NCBI RefSeq assembly: GCF_004361815.1
Contig: NZ_SNWA01000001.1
Coordinates: 2,170,001 to 2,234,000 of the forward strand
Length of the DNA: 64,000 bases
Direction: 5' to 3'
Source: Paraburkholderia sp. BL10I2N1
GTDB taxonomy: Bacteria; Pseudomonadota; Gammaproteobacteria; Burkholderiales; Burkholderiaceae
The notes beneath the pieces are model-generated. The model was not told where the DNA came from. It saw only the letters and a list, made by a program, of their open reading frames with translations, and searched no databases. Made by a program: the position numbers and the translations under genes. Positions 10,504-19,369 of the stretch are shown here, one piece after another. How positions within the stretch are numbered: position 1 is the stretch's first letter; each line of letters starts with the position of its first letter.

Positions 10504-11607
10504 ATGGCCTCCGCTTTCATCGACACTCCCAGCTATGAAGACCAGCGCCAGCGCTTTGCGCAGGCCGCGGACGACGCTGGCGCCGAGCGTATCGAGTACC
10601 GTCATCCGCTGCGCGGCCCGCGCGGCGAAACGCTCGCCACCGACGTCGCTTTGCTCGGCGACCGCAATGCGAAGAGGCGATTCGTCGCGATTTCGGGCAC
10701 GCACGGCATCGAGGGCTATTACGGGTCCGAGTGCCAGATCCAACTGCTGCACGATCTGCGCCATCGCGAAGTGCCGAACGATGTGTCGGTGGTGCTGGTG
10801 CACCTCGTCAATCCGTGGGGCACGGCATGGATGCGCCGCGTGAATGAAGACAACGTCGACGTGAATCGCAACTACGTGGACTTCACGCACGCGCGGCCGG
10901 TCAATTCCGCGTATGAGACATTGCACGAAATCTACCTGTGCAAGGACCTCGACGGCCCGGGCCGTCGCCAGGCCGATGACATCCTCGCCACACACATTCG
11001 CAACCTCGGTCAGACGGCGACGATGAACATCGTCGAAGCAGGGCAGTATCTGCATGGCGATGGGCTGTTCTTCGGCGGCAAGGAGGCGACATGGACCAAC
11101 CGCACCATGCGCGCGATCCTGAACGAGCACGTGGCGGGTGCACGGATCGCGATGAGCTTCGATCTTCACACCGGCGCCGGCGCATTCGGCCACCCGATGC
11201 TGATGACGATCGCGGAGCGCAAATACGCTGCATATGACACGGCGCAGTCGATCTACGGTCCGTGGCTGCACACGATCATCACTTCGTCCGAGGCGACGTC
11301 CGACACCGGCGTCACGGCGACCGCAACCGGCTACACATCGCAGGCATTGCTCGATCAACTGGGTGACGTGCAACTGATGCCTTTCGTCATCGAATGCGGA
11401 ACGTATGACGGGAGCGTCGGCCATTCGATTCTGCGCGACGATCACTGGCTGCATCTGCACGGCGATCCGCTCGACGCGACGGGGCGCAGGATCAAGGAAG
11501 CGATGCTCGAGCAATACTTCCCTGCCGATGCCGACTGGCGCGAACTGACGGCGCTGCGCACCCGGCAGGTGTGGCAGCGCGCGCTGGACGCGCTCGCGCG
11601 ACTGTAA
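10504..11607 (+). CDS. DUF2817 / M14-like metallopeptidase family protein
   Basis: The 367-residue product matches the DUF2817 family, related to zinc carboxypeptidases (M14). The likely zinc ligands are the HGIE motif at 67-70 and a second histidine, probably in FDLHTGAGAFGH. The catalytic acidic residue is probably in FVIECGTYDG. No signal peptide is visible, so it is probably cytoplasmic. The true substrate is unknown. A start at 10492 (four codons earlier) is equally possible, since neither ATG has a good ribosome-binding site. It follows the GGDEF-EAL gene by about 90 bases. Confidence 0.8.
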   Translation: MASAFIDTPSYEDQRQRFAQAADDAGAERIEYRHPLRGPRGETLATDVALLGDRNAKRRFVAISGTHGIEGYYGSECQIQLLHDLRHREVPNDVSVVLVHLVNPWGTAWMRRVNEDNVDVNRNYVDFTHARPVNSAYETLHEIYLCKDLDGPGRRQADDILATHIRNLGQTATMNIVEAGQYLHGDGLFFGGKEATWTNRTMRAILNEHVAGARIAMSFDLHTGAGAFGHPMLMTIAERKYAAYDTAQSIYGPWLHTIITSSEATSDTGVTATATGYTSQALLDQLGDVQLMPFVIECGTYDGSVGHSILRDDHWLHLHGDPLDATGRRIKEAMLEQYFPADADWRELTALRTRQVWQRALDALARL

Positions 11608-12106
11608 CGAACAGGGAGGGCGGTACGGATCGCTTCTCCCTGCAGTCCATCCATAGCATCGAGGCGCGGTCTGCTCCGCAAACGCCGCGCCGTCTTTCGA
11701 TCAAACGCCTCCTTGCGCGGATGTTGAATCGTGACCGCGACGGACAACTGCGCGCGTTGCTCGAGGAAGTGCGCAACACGTTCGGCGAATGCCACTGCTA
11801 ACTGCTTTGCGCCGGCTTGTCGCCCTGGTGCTCGTAGCTGTGCCGATGTTGTATATGGGCGCGCCGTTCGTTGATTGACCCGCGTTGACAGCATGCGAAA
11901 ACGTTTGCCGTGAACCGGCCCGGCGAGCGCGTCGTTCATGCGGCGTTCACATCATCTGTACAATTGGTCGATCGACAACCCCGGCGGCTGCGTCTTCCGG
12001 CCCGGTTTTGGTGGCGTCGCGGCCCATGCGAACTCACGCGGCGATGCGTGCGGTTATTGCATGTCCGTGGCACGCCTGCCGCCCTGCACCAAACGAATAC
12101 GATCTC
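11608..12106. other. Gap of about 500 bases with only doubtful short reading frames
   Basis: A frame continuing from inside the previous gene ends at 11801 (RRLSIKRLLARMLNRD...). An overlapping 29-codon frame from the ATG at 11789 encodes a hydrophobic peptide (MPLLTALRRLVALVLVAVPM). Neither has a convincing ribosome-binding site, so neither is called as a gene. The remainder is the leader region of map. Confidence 0.45.
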
Positions 12107-12892
12107 ATGGCCATCACTTACAAGACTCCTGACGACATCGCCCGGTTGCGCATTTCAGGCCGTCTCGCGGCCGACGTCCTCGCGATGATCGGTGAACACG
12201 TGAAGGCCGGCGTCTCGACCGATTATCTCGACGGACTGTGCAACGAGTTCATCATCAATACGCTGAAGGCGATTCCTGCCAACGTGGGCTATATGGGCTT
12301 TCCGAAGACGGTCTGCACCTCGGTGAACTCGGTGGTGTGCCACGGCATTCCCGACCGCGCCGAAGTGCTGAAAGACGGCGACATCATCAACATCGACGTC
12401 GCCGTGATCAAGGACGGCTATTTCGGCGACACGAGCCGTATGTACTGCGTCGGCGAGCCGAGCACGGTTGCGCGTGAGCTGATCGACACGACCTATGAGG
12501 CGATGCTTGCCGGCATCCGTCAGGTGAAGCCGGGCGCGACGCTCGGCGATATTGGCTACGCGATCCAGCAGACGGCGCAGCGCAAGGGCTTCTCGATCGT
12601 ACGCGACTACTGTGGGCACGGCATCGGCAAGGTCTATCATGAGGAGCCGCAGGTGCTGCACTACGGCCAGCCCGGGCAGGGCATGCGCCTCAAGCCCGGC
12701 ATGGTCTTCACGATCGAGCCGATGGTCAACTCGGGCCGGGCGGGCACCACCGTGCTGCGCGACGGCTGGACCGTCGTGACGAAGGACCGGTCGCTGTCGG
12801 CGCAATGGGAACATATGATCGCCGTCACGGACGACGGCTTTGAGCTGCTGACTCCATGGCCCGACGGCACCGGTGCCTATGAGGCTCCCTGA
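12107..12892 (+). CDS. map: Type I methionine aminopeptidase (stand-alone copy)
   Basis: The enzyme removes the initiator methionine from nascent proteins. The 261-residue product has all metal ligands in register with the E. coli enzyme: D97, D108, H171, E204 and E235, plus the catalytic H79 (CHGIPD). The start MAITYKTPDD at 12107 was chosen because the upstream extension to 11885 is not protein-like and would be too long. It is not beside rpsB, where the housekeeping map usually lies in this group, so it may be a second copy. That point cannot be tested in this window. Confidence 0.95.
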   Translation: MAITYKTPDDIARLRISGRLAADVLAMIGEHVKAGVSTDYLDGLCNEFIINTLKAIPANVGYMGFPKTVCTSVNSVVCHGIPDRAEVLKDGDIINIDVAVIKDGYFGDTSRMYCVGEPSTVARELIDTTYEAMLAGIRQVKPGATLGDIGYAIQQTAQRKGFSIVRDYCGHGIGKVYHEEPQVLHYGQPGQGMRLKPGMVFTIEPMVNSGRAGTTVLRDGWTVVTKDRSLSAQWEHMIAVTDDGFELLTPWPDGTGAYEAP

Positions 12893-13062
12893 TTCCCATG
12901 AGGTCACGTGAGGCGCTCCATGTGCCACGCTGCGGGCCTATCGAGGTGCGTTGGGCAGCCTCTCGTCCGGGCGCGCGAGCGCACGCGTTCTGAAAATAAG
13001 GATTTGACTCGCGCGCCGGTTCGGTTAAAGCTAGCGTTAGCGCTTCAAGGGATTTCGTCTGC

Positions 13063-13596
13063 ATGAGTCCGTCACTGACCGTTCGCCGTATTGCTGCCGA
13101 CCAGGGCGCCGTTTTTCGCGAACTTCGTACAGCGTCGCTGCGCGAAGCGCCTTATGCCTTTGGCGAAACGCTCGAGGAATCGCTATCCGCCGATGCCTCC
13201 ACGTTTGATGCCACCGCCGCGGACCACGCTGTCTCGATGACGGCCACGTCGTTCATTCTCTACACCGAGGGGCATCCGGCCGGCCTCATCGGCGCGTGCT
13301 TCGAAGACACGGCAGTGCGCCGAGCGTTCGTGAGCGAGTTGTGGGTTGCGCCGGCAGTGCGGCATCTGCGTGGCGGCGAACTGCTCGTGAACACCGCGAG
13401 CGAGTGGCTGGCGAGCGAGGGTGCACTGGAAATCTACGCCTGGGTGGCGGATGCCAACCGCACTGCGATGCGTTTCTACGAGCGCCTCGGCTTTGGTCCA
13501 ACCGGGGAGCACACCACCCGTACGGCACGCTCAAGCGATCGGGAGACGCTGCTCGTGCGCCATGTGCCTCCGCGTGCGGAGTCGTTCGCGTCGTGA
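13063..13596 (+). CDS. GNAT-family N-acetyltransferase
   Basis: This 177-residue protein has the GNAT fold pattern: VRRIAADQGAVFRELRTASL at the N-terminus, the acetyl-CoA-binding segment FVSELWVAPAVRHLRGGELL (a variant of the R/Q-x-x-G-x-G/A loop) and the C-terminal NRTAMRFYERLGFGPTGEH. GNAT enzymes transfer an acetyl group from acetyl-CoA to an amine; the acceptor here is unknown. It is a single gene between map and minC. About 160 bases of AT-richer upstream DNA precede it. Confidence 0.88.
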   Translation: MSPSLTVRRIAADQGAVFRELRTASLREAPYAFGETLEESLSADASTFDATAADHAVSMTATSFILYTEGHPAGLIGACFEDTAVRRAFVSELWVAPAVRHLRGGELLVNTASEWLASEGALEIYAWVADANRTAMRFYERLGFGPTGEHTTRTARSSDRETLLVRHVPPRAESFAS

Positions 13597-13757
13597 CCGC
13601 CCATGCGGTGCTACCGGGCGCCGCCGGTTTTGTCTCATCCTCGCCGCTGCGGCGTTCGCCGCGCGTGATTTTCCTTGAATGCCCGTCCTTTATTGCCAAA
13701 AAACCTGGCTACGCTCGCGGACGCCTGTAAAATACGCAAAATTTTTTGTCGAATGCT

Positions 13758-14567
13758 ATGTCGCCCAAGAAATCGCCATTTTTCGAACTTCGCAGTGGCA
13801 CTGTCGACACGCTTCTGTTCGTGGTCAAGACCACCGACCTCGACGCGATCCGTACCGAACTGACCCGCCGCTTCGAGGCGACTCCCGAATTTTTCGCTAA
13901 CGATGTCGTCGCGATCGACGTGCGCCGTCTCGCCGCTGACGAGCGCGTGCCAGTCGCCGACATCGCCAGCCTGCTCGACAGCGTGCGCATGCGCCCGGTT
14001 GGCGTGGTCGCGGATGCCGCGCAGCAGGCGTGGGCGATTGAATCCGGCCTGCCGTTTCTCGAAGCGCGCGACCGCCGCGGCGCCGCGACGAAGGTAGGCA
14101 GCGACGAAGCAGCCGAAGCCGTTGCCGCCGCAGTTGCGGCCGACGAGACTGCCGAATCCGCCGCAACGGACGCCACCACGGACGCCACCACGCCGACGCA
14201 AAGCGTCGAGCCGGTGCGCCTCGCGACGTCGGCACAGACGCTGGTGATCGAAAAGCCGCTGCGCTCCGGCCAGCGGATCTACGCGAAGGGCGATCTGGTG
14301 GTGCTCGGGCTCGTGAGTTACGGCGCTGAAGTGATCGCTGAAGGCAACATCCACATTTATGCACCGTTGCGCGGGCGCGCGCTGGCAGGCGTGCATGGCA
14401 ATCACGACGCGCGCATTTTCTGTACGTGCCTGGAGCCGGAACTGGTCTCGATCGCTGGTATCTATCGAACGACCGAGAACCCCTTGCCGGATGACGTGCT
14501 CGGCAAGCCGGTACAGATCCGGCTCGATGAAGAAAAGCTGATGATCGAACCGTTGCGCCTCACCTGA
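13758..14567 (+). CDS. minC: Septum site-determining protein MinC
   Basis: MinC blocks FtsZ assembly away from mid-cell. The 269-residue product has the N-terminal FtsZ-antagonist domain ([20 protein letters not shown]) and an alanine/threonine-rich linker at about 110-155. The C-terminal beta-helix dimerisation and MinD-binding domain follows ([20 protein letters not shown] and [17 protein letters not shown]). The start ATG at 13758 gives [11 protein letters not shown]; an in-frame TTG lies four codons upstream. It heads a minC-minD-minE operon. Confidence 0.96.
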   Translation: MSPKKSPFFELRSGTVDTLLFVVKTTDLDAIRTELTRRFEATPEFFANDVVAIDVRRLAADERVPVADIASLLDSVRMRPVGVVADAAQQAWAIESGLPFLEARDRRGAATKVGSDEAAEAVAAAVAADETAESAATDATTDATTPTQSVEPVRLATSAQTLVIEKPLRSGQRIYAKGDLVVLGLVSYGAEVIAEGNIHIYAPLRGRALAGVHGNHDARIFCTCLEPELVSIAGIYRTTENPLPDDVLGKPVQIRLDEEKLMIEPLRLT

Positions 14568-14674
14568 ACATCCGACGCGCGCGCTGCGTACTGATCGCGC
14601 GTGCTGTCGAGGTAAACGGCTGACGGACTCGATTGACGAATTTGAACGAATTTGACGGACACAAGGTAAGGGTA

Positions 14675-15490
14675 ATGGCGAAAATCATTGTGGTGACATC
14701 GGGCAAGGGTGGCGTGGGCAAGACGACCACGAGCGCAAGTTTTGCATCGGCCCTCGCAATGCGTGGCAGCAAGACGGCCGTGATCGACTTCGACGTCGGT
14801 CTGCGCAACCTCGACCTCATCATGGGCTGCGAACGCCGTGTGGTGTACGACCTCATCAACGTGATCCAGGGTGAGGCGAACCTGAATCAGGCGCTCATCA
14901 AGGACAAGAAGTCCGAGCACCTGTTCATCCTGCCCGCGTCGCAAACGCGCGACAAGGATGCGCTGACGATGGAAGGCGTCGAGAAGATCATCAACGATCT
15001 GATCGCAATGGACTTCGAATACATCGTCTGCGACTCGCCGGCGGGCATCGAATCGGGCGCACTGCTGGCGATGCACTTCGCCGACGAAGCACTGATCGTA
15101 ACGAACCCGGAAGTGTCGTCGGTGCGCGACTCGGATCGCATTCTCGGCATTCTGTCGTCGAAGACGAAGCGCGCGATCGAAGGCAAGGAGCCGATCAAGG
15201 AACACCTGCTGATCACCCGCTACAGCCCGAAGCGTGTCAACGAAGGCGAAATGCTGTCGCTCACCGATATCCAGGAGATCCTGCGTATCGACCTGATCGG
15301 CGTCATTCCGGAATCGGAAGCCGTGCTGCATGCGTCGAACCAGGGCCTGCCGGCAGTCCATATGGATGGCACCGACGTGGCTGAAGCCTACAAGGACGTG
15401 GTGTCGCGTTTCCTCGGCGAGCAGAAGTCGCTTCGCTTCACCGATTACCAGAAGCCAGGCCTGTTGCAGCGCCTCTTCGGCACCAAGTAA
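14675..15490 (+). CDS. minD: Septum site-determining ATPase MinD
   Basis: MinD is the membrane-cycling ATPase that recruits MinC and is released by MinE. The 271-residue product opens with the deviant Walker A box [13 protein letters not shown] and ends with the amphipathic membrane-targeting helix ([11 protein letters not shown]). The ATG at 14675 follows a purine-rich leader (AAGGTAAGGGTA). The frame runs upstream to 14633 from a TTG, but [13 protein letters not shown] is the conserved N-terminus. It lies 107 bases after minC and 14 before minE. Confidence 0.97.
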   Translation: MAKIIVVTSGKGGVGKTTTSASFASALAMRGSKTAVIDFDVGLRNLDLIMGCERRVVYDLINVIQGEANLNQALIKDKKSEHLFILPASQTRDKDALTMEGVEKIINDLIAMDFEYIVCDSPAGIESGALLAMHFADEALIVTNPEVSSVRDSDRILGILSSKTKRAIEGKEPIKEHLLITRYSPKRVNEGEMLSLTDIQEILRIDLIGVIPESEAVLHASNQGLPAVHMDGTDVAEAYKDVVSRFLGEQKSLRFTDYQKPGLLQRLFGTK

Positions 15491-15504
15491 GGGGAGCGCA
15501 CGTA

Positions 15505-15759
15505 ATGTCGATTCTTTCGTTTTTGCTGGGCGAGAAGAAGAAATCCGCGTCGGTAGCGAAGGAACGCCTGCAGTTGATCATCGCGCATGAGCGCGCCGGC
15601 GGTCACGCCCCCGCCGATTACCTGCCCGCGTTGCAACGTGAACTGGTCGCCGTGATTTCGAAGTACGTGAAAATCTCGGACGAGGACATCCGTGTCAGTC
15701 TCGAACGTCAGGACGACCTCGAGGTCCTGGAGGTCAAGATCGAGATTCCGCAGGCCTGA
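15505..15759 (+). CDS. minE: Cell division topological specificity factor MinE
   Basis: The 84-residue product has the N-terminal anti-MinCD segment ([18 protein letters not shown]) and the C-terminal topological domain ([19 protein letters not shown]), at the usual length. MinE stimulates MinD ATPase and drives pole-to-pole oscillation. It starts 14 bases after minD behind a GGGGAG ribosome-binding site. Confidence 0.97.
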   Translation: MSILSFLLGEKKKSASVAKERLQLIIAHERAGGHAPADYLPALQRELVAVISKYVKISDEDIRVSLERQDDLEVLEVKIEIPQA

Positions 15760-16086
15760 TTTCTGGCTCCCGCCGGGCAGTCGTTGTCCGGTTGTTGTGC
15801 ACGCTACGCGCGGCCGGTACGGCGGCGCGTAGTGCCGGTCGTGTCCTGCCGTCAGTCTGTCTGTTGCGCCGTCTACGCGCAGTCTTCCTTTCGTTGTCTC
15901 GCCAACTCTCCCATGTTTCGCCTCGAGTCGCGTCCGTCTCTGTGTGAAAGACCGCGGCGTGAAAGACCGCGGAAATAATCCGTTGCACATCGGGCCATGC
16001 AGTAACACGCGCGATGTCAGCGCAAAGTCCGCCTCGCGCATTGAACGGATACCGCCATCGTCGGCGTCTCTATCCAGAGGTGAACA
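15760..16086. other. Intergenic region after minE
   Basis: About 330 bases without a supported gene. It contains the repeated segment GAAAGACCGCGG (two copies at about 15951-15974) and the leader of the next gene, with GAGGTGAACA just before the ATG at 16087. No strong terminator hairpin was recognised. Confidence 0.5.
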
Positions 16087-16398
16087 ATGAAAACATCCCT
16101 TCGGTTGCTGCTTGCCCAGGCCGCCCTGATCGCCGCCGGCGCCTGTGCAGTGGCGTCTGCTTCGGCGGCTGAGGTCGTCGTCATCGCGCCGACGGCGCCG
16201 CCGCCTGTGCGCTATGAGCCGGAGCCTGCGCCACGCATGGGCTATGTGTGGGACCACGGTCACTGGCGCTGGGACCACGGCCGCTACGTGTGGGTGGCGG
16301 GCCACTGGCAGGCCGAGCGCATCGGCTATCACTGGGTGCCCGGCCACTGGGTCGCGCACGGTCCGGACTGGCATTGGGTGGGCGGGCACTGGGCTTAA
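16087..16398 (+). CDS. YXWGXW-repeat secreted protein
   Basis: The 103-residue product has a signal peptide (MKTSLRLLLAQAALIAAGAC, cleavage near ASAAE). Tandem Trp/His-rich repeats follow (GYVWDHGHWRWDHGRYVWVA, GHWQAERIGYHWVPGHW, DWHWVGGHWA). These are the YXWGXW-type repeats common in Burkholderiales exported proteins; their function is unknown, with metal or envelope binding as a guess. The cysteine in GACAVAS might allow lipidation, but the context is a poor lipobox. A strong GAGGTGA leader precedes the start. The tiny lipoprotein gene at 16503 follows. Confidence 0.85.
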   Translation: MKTSLRLLLAQAALIAAGACAVASASAAEVVVIAPTAPPPVRYEPEPAPRMGYVWDHGHWRWDHGRYVWVAGHWQAERIGYHWVPGHWVAHGPDWHWVGGHWA

Positions 16399-16502
16399 GG
16401 CCGGTACCGATCGACGCTTAGGCACGTGACCTGGTGTTCAGTCCGGCGCGGCCGGTGAGACCGGTTGCGCCGTATCGTCCGATTTCCCCAGGGGAATACG
16501 CA

Positions 16503-16613
16503 ATGAAGAAGAGACTGTTTGCGGCGGCGCTTCTTGCGCTGACGCTCGCCGGTTGCGTCGTGGTGCCGGCGCGGCCTGTGTATTACCGTTCTGCGCCGGT
16601 CGTCATTTATTGA
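16503..16613 (+). CDS. Very small lipoprotein, 36 residues
   Basis: The frame encodes MKKRLFAAALLALTLAGC followed by VVVPARPVYYRSAPVVIY and a TGA. LTLAGC is a textbook lipobox, so the mature peptide would be only about 19 residues long, anchored by a lipidated cysteine. It resembles the second small lipoprotein at 18720, which shares the GCVVVPA start after the lipobox. A GGGGAA stretch lies upstream of the ATG. Its last seven bases overlap the end of the convergent ClC gene. Function is unknown. Confidence 0.7.
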   Translation: MKKRLFAAALLALTLAGCVVVPARPVYYRSAPVVIY

Positions 16614-18001
16614 CGTGTGGCCGCATCCACCGGGGCCGCGTCGCCCTCGTCTCCGAGCAGTGCTTCTGGCACTTCGGGGACGGGAGCGGGCGCCGGCTGC
16701 TGCGGCGGCGCCATGTAGCGCTGGGCAAGCGCATCGTACAGCGGTGGCGCGAAGACGCGCGACACGCGGCTCGAAATCAGCGCCGTCGCCATCAACGAGA
16801 TCACGAGCGCGTGCCCGTTGATCATCTCCATCACGATGACAAACGATGTGATCGGCGACTGCGTGACGGCCGCGAGATAGCCGACCATCGCGAGTGCGAT
16901 CAGCATCTGCAACTGCATGCTGTCGAACACCATGTGAAGCACGTTGCCAAAGCCCGCGCCGATCGACAGCGACGGTGCAAAGATGCCGCCCGGAATCCCC
17001 GGCAGGTACGAGCCGACCATCGAGATCATCTTCAGAAGCGGATAGAACATCGACAGGTGCTCGGTGCCCTCGAGCAGCCCGCGCGCTTCCGCATAGCCGC
17101 TGCCAAAGGTCGTACCGCCGGAAATCAGGCCGACGACCGCGATCAGGAGCCCGCACAGCGCGGCGAATACGACCGGCCGTTCGCCATGTAGCTTTCGCAG
17201 CGGCGCGGGAATCCAGCGTGCGGTATTGAGCAGGAGCCAGCAAAAGACGCCGCCGGCGATGCCCGTCACGATGGCCGTCAGCACCACCGCCACGGCGAGC
17301 AGATCGGGAAAATGCGCGCCGATCTCGATGGTGCCGAAATACGTGTAGTTGCCGTTGAGCCCCAGGGCGATCACGCCCGCGATGATGATCGCCGTGATCA
17401 GCACGCCGCTTGCGCGGGCTTCGAAGCTGCGCGTGAGTTCCTCGATCGCGAACACGATGCCGGCGAGCGGCGTATTGAATGCGGCCGACAGACCAGCCGC
17501 CGCGCCGGCCAGCACCAGTTGCCGCTCGATCAGCGCATTCGAGCGCGGATAGAGCCGCCGCAGATTGAACATGAGTGCCGCGCCGACCTGCACCGTCGGT
17601 CCTTCGCGACCGATCGTAAAGCCACCAAGAATGGCGAGAAACGACACCGCGATCTTGCCGGCGAGGATCCGGAACGTGAGGAGCCGCGAGCCGGTATTGC
17701 TCGTATTCGTGTGCAGCGTGGCGATGACCTGCGGGATGCCGCTGCCTTCGGAGCCGCGAAAGAAGGTTCGTGTAAGCCATGCGCAGGCGGCGCCGATGGC
17801 GGGCGTCAGAACGAGCGGCAGCCATACGTGCTGGTGCTGCATCGTGCGGAACGCGTCGTAACCCCAATCGATGAGCCGGGCATAGAGCACCGCAACCAGA
17901 CCGACAGCAATCGCACCGAGCCAGAAAATACCGTACTGGCGCCAAAGACGTCTTGCGCGTCGCACAACATTCGAAGTCAGGGGAGGGGAGGCCCGCGACA
18001 T
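16607..18001 (-). CDS. ClC-family chloride/proton antiporter
   Basis: The 464-residue membrane protein has the three ClC selectivity signatures: GSGIP at 86-90, GREGP at 131-135 (gating glutamate E133) and GIFAP further on. The internal proton glutamate is present (EE at 187-188, the counterpart of E203 in E. coli ClC), and a tyrosine matching Y445 lies in PPLYDALAQRY. This set predicts a 2Cl-/1H+ exchanger rather than a channel. It lacks the C-terminal CBS domains of longer homologues. The consensus -10 box TATAAT sits at 18028-18033 on the minus strand. Confidence 0.92.
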   Translation of the reverse strand: MSRASPPLTSNVVRRARRLWRQYGIFWLGAIAVGLVAVLYARLIDWGYDAFRTMQHQHVWLPLVLTPAIGAACAWLTRTFFRGSEGSGIPQVIATLHTNTSNTGSRLLTFRILAGKIAVSFLAILGGFTIGREGPTVQVGAALMFNLRRLYPRSNALIERQLVLAGAAAGLSAAFNTPLAGIVFAIEELTRSFEARASGVLITAIIIAGVIALGLNGNYTYFGTIEIGAHFPDLLAVAVVLTAIVTGIAGGVFCWLLLNTARWIPAPLRKLHGERPVVFAALCGLLIAVVGLISGGTTFGSGYAEARGLLEGTEHLSMFYPLLKMISMVGSYLPGIPGGIFAPSLSIGAGFGNVLHMVFDSMQLQMLIALAMVGYLAAVTQSPITSFVIVMEMINGHALVISLMATALISSRVSRVFAPPLYDALAQRYMAPPQQPAPAPVPEVPEALLGDEGDAAPVDAATRQ

Positions 18002-18027
18002 AGTGTGTCCGTCGAAGCAAAGGTTGG

Positions 18028-18033
18028 ATTATA
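18028..18033 (-). promoter_or_regulatory. Consensus -10 box upstream of ClC gene
   Basis: TATAAT on the minus strand, 27 bases before the ATG at 18001. No good -35 match is visible at 17 bases, so an activator may be needed. Confidence 0.45.
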
Positions 18034-18094
18034 GCGGCCTGTTCCTGCCGCTCGCTCCGGCGCCTCTACGCGCAGCACAGGCGCCGATGCCGCG

Positions 18095-18188
18095 CAAAAG
18101 AAAGGGGCGTGACGCGCGGCACCCCGGTCGAACAGGTGCCTTCGCGGTACGCCCCTCAAAACGCTCTCGTCGGGGGGCGAGAGCGATG
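18095..18188 (-). ncRNA. Candidate structured RNA or attenuator upstream of ClC gene
   Basis: Read on the minus strand there are two stems. The first pairs 18162-18169 with 18178-18185 (CGCTCTCG with CGAGAGCG). The second closes with GGGGCGT (18149-18155) against ACGCCCC (18104-18110), with an inner stem GGCACC/GGTGCC (18135-18140 with 18118-18123). The outer stem runs straight into TTTCTTTT, as a terminator would. Either a small RNA ending here or a regulatory leader of the ClC gene could produce this. It matches no riboswitch family I can recognise. Confidence 0.4.
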
Positions 18189-18719
18189 AGGATTCCATGC
18201 ATAGCTTATTGCTCCGATTTCTGTTAGACAGTGGGGCTCGGTTGCTGGGTTCCGGGTGCCAGATCCGGAAATACGCCGGGAAGTACTTCAGGAAGTACAG
18301 CTTCTTTCGAGTAACCCCTTCGGCTGGCGCGGCACATTACATGCTTGTTAAAACTGTCGCTTTTCATTGGCGGCGGGCGCGCAACTTGCACAGACCTGCA
18401 GCCGGGTAGTTGTGCCTGAATTGCGTTGCAGTGCGTCTCTGGGCTGCAAGCGTCGGCGCTCCTGCCTTGGCGGGTTCCGCCATGGGCGTGCCTCGCTGCG
18501 TGCCCGAATGCTAGCCGCCCCGAATTCGGGCAATTCGTGCGCCCGGTTCACCCAGCGCCAATGGCTCCACGCACTACGCCGCTGACGCGGAGGTTATCGC
18601 GAGTGTGTAACACGATGCACATCTCCCCTTACAAATTGCAACGGTTGCGGTGCGCGCCGTCGTGTTCAATCGAGTCATTCGAGATCGCTCGAATATCACT
18701 GACTCGACGGGAGAATGAA
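18189..18719. other. Long intergenic region before small lipoprotein gene
   Basis: No convincing gene in about 530 bases. It holds an imperfect direct repeat (GAAGTACTTCAG then GAAGTACAG, about 18281-18301). The last 100 bases before 18720 are AT-richer and likely contain that gene's promoter. Confidence 0.45.
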
Positions 18720-18869
18720 GTGAAACGCTTGACGCTAACCTTGATTGCGGGAGCGCTCCTGGCCGCTGCGCTGGGAGGGTGCGTCGTCGTACCCGCTCCG
18801 GGCTACTACTACGGTGGCGGCTACTATCACGGCGGCGGCTACTACCACGGCGGAGGCTACTACCGGTAA
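18720..18869 (+). CDS. Small lipoprotein with GYYHGG repeats, 49 residues
   Basis: Starting at the GTG at 18720, behind a GGGAG site, the product is a short lipoprotein. A hydrophobic signal ends in the lipobox ALGGC, then VVVPAPG and a tail of four Tyr/Gly/His repeats (GGGYYHGGGYYHGGGYYR). The nearby ATG at 18714 reads straight into a stop, so GTG is the only suitable start. The repeats suggest an envelope-exposed flexible peptide; the role is unknown. It shares the lipobox-VVVPA pattern with the gene at 16503. Confidence 0.75.
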   Translation: MKRLTLTLIAGALLAAALGGCVVVPAPGYYYGGGYYHGGGYYHGGGYYR

Positions 18870-18982
18870 CGGGACGTGCCGGCAGCCTGGCATTTCCAGT
18901 GCGCCGGTGCGGGTGGGAAGGTCGCGCGGTCTGCGCTTGCGGATCGCGCGATTTTTTCGTGGCTTTGGTATGCGGCTTCGGG

Positions 18983-19162
18983 TTACGCCAGAAGCATCTC
19001 GAAAGCGACGACCGCGGCAATGGCGGCCAGGTTTGCCGCCAGGGCTTCCACGACGATGCCCTTCCACGTGGCGGGCCTGAAGCGGACCGCCAGCAGCAAG
19101 GCGCCAAGCAGTGCGAGGGCAATGATCATCACGATATCTGCGTTCTGCAGGTAAATATTCAT
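18983..19162 (-). CDS. Small membrane protein, 59 residues
   Basis: The product starts MNIYLQNADIVMIIALALLG and contains two hydrophobic stretches separated by RFRPATWKG, suggesting two membrane helices. A good ribosome-binding site (AGGAG, seven bases upstream) supports the ATG at 19162 over the in-frame start at 19180. I do not recognise a family. It stands between the small lipoprotein and the transporter gene, on the transporter's strand but about 200 bases away from it. Confidence 0.65.
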   Translation of the reverse strand: MNIYLQNADIVMIIALALLGALLLAVRFRPATWKGIVVEALAANLAAIAAVVAFEMLLA

Positions 19163-19369
19163 CGTCGACTCCTGGGGCATCGCTAAAGCGGATGTCTGCC
19201 GATCCGTTCGATTGGGCTGGCTGGTTCATCGGAATTCAATCCGAGTATAGGCAGGCCAAAAAGCCGTGCAAGTGAGGGAAAGCACGACCTGTTCCCGGCG
19301 ATGCGCGCGCTGGCGCAAGATGCTGCGCCAGCTGGGAGCGAGTTGAAATGTACTGTCAGCGACCCGTGT

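Noticed and set aside
11571..11880. Two overlapping short frames after the DUF2817 gene
   Set aside because: No ribosome-binding sites and much of the first frame lies inside the previous gene; kept only as a doubtful region.
18095..18188. Fluoride riboswitch upstream of the ClC gene
   Set aside because: The conserved fluoride aptamer core is not seen, and the ClC protein has the chloride-type rather than fluoride-type signatures.
18426..18719. N-terminal extension of the GYYHGG lipoprotein
   Set aside because: The extension would place the signal peptide and lipobox in the middle of the protein; the GTG at 18720 gives a proper lipoprotein.
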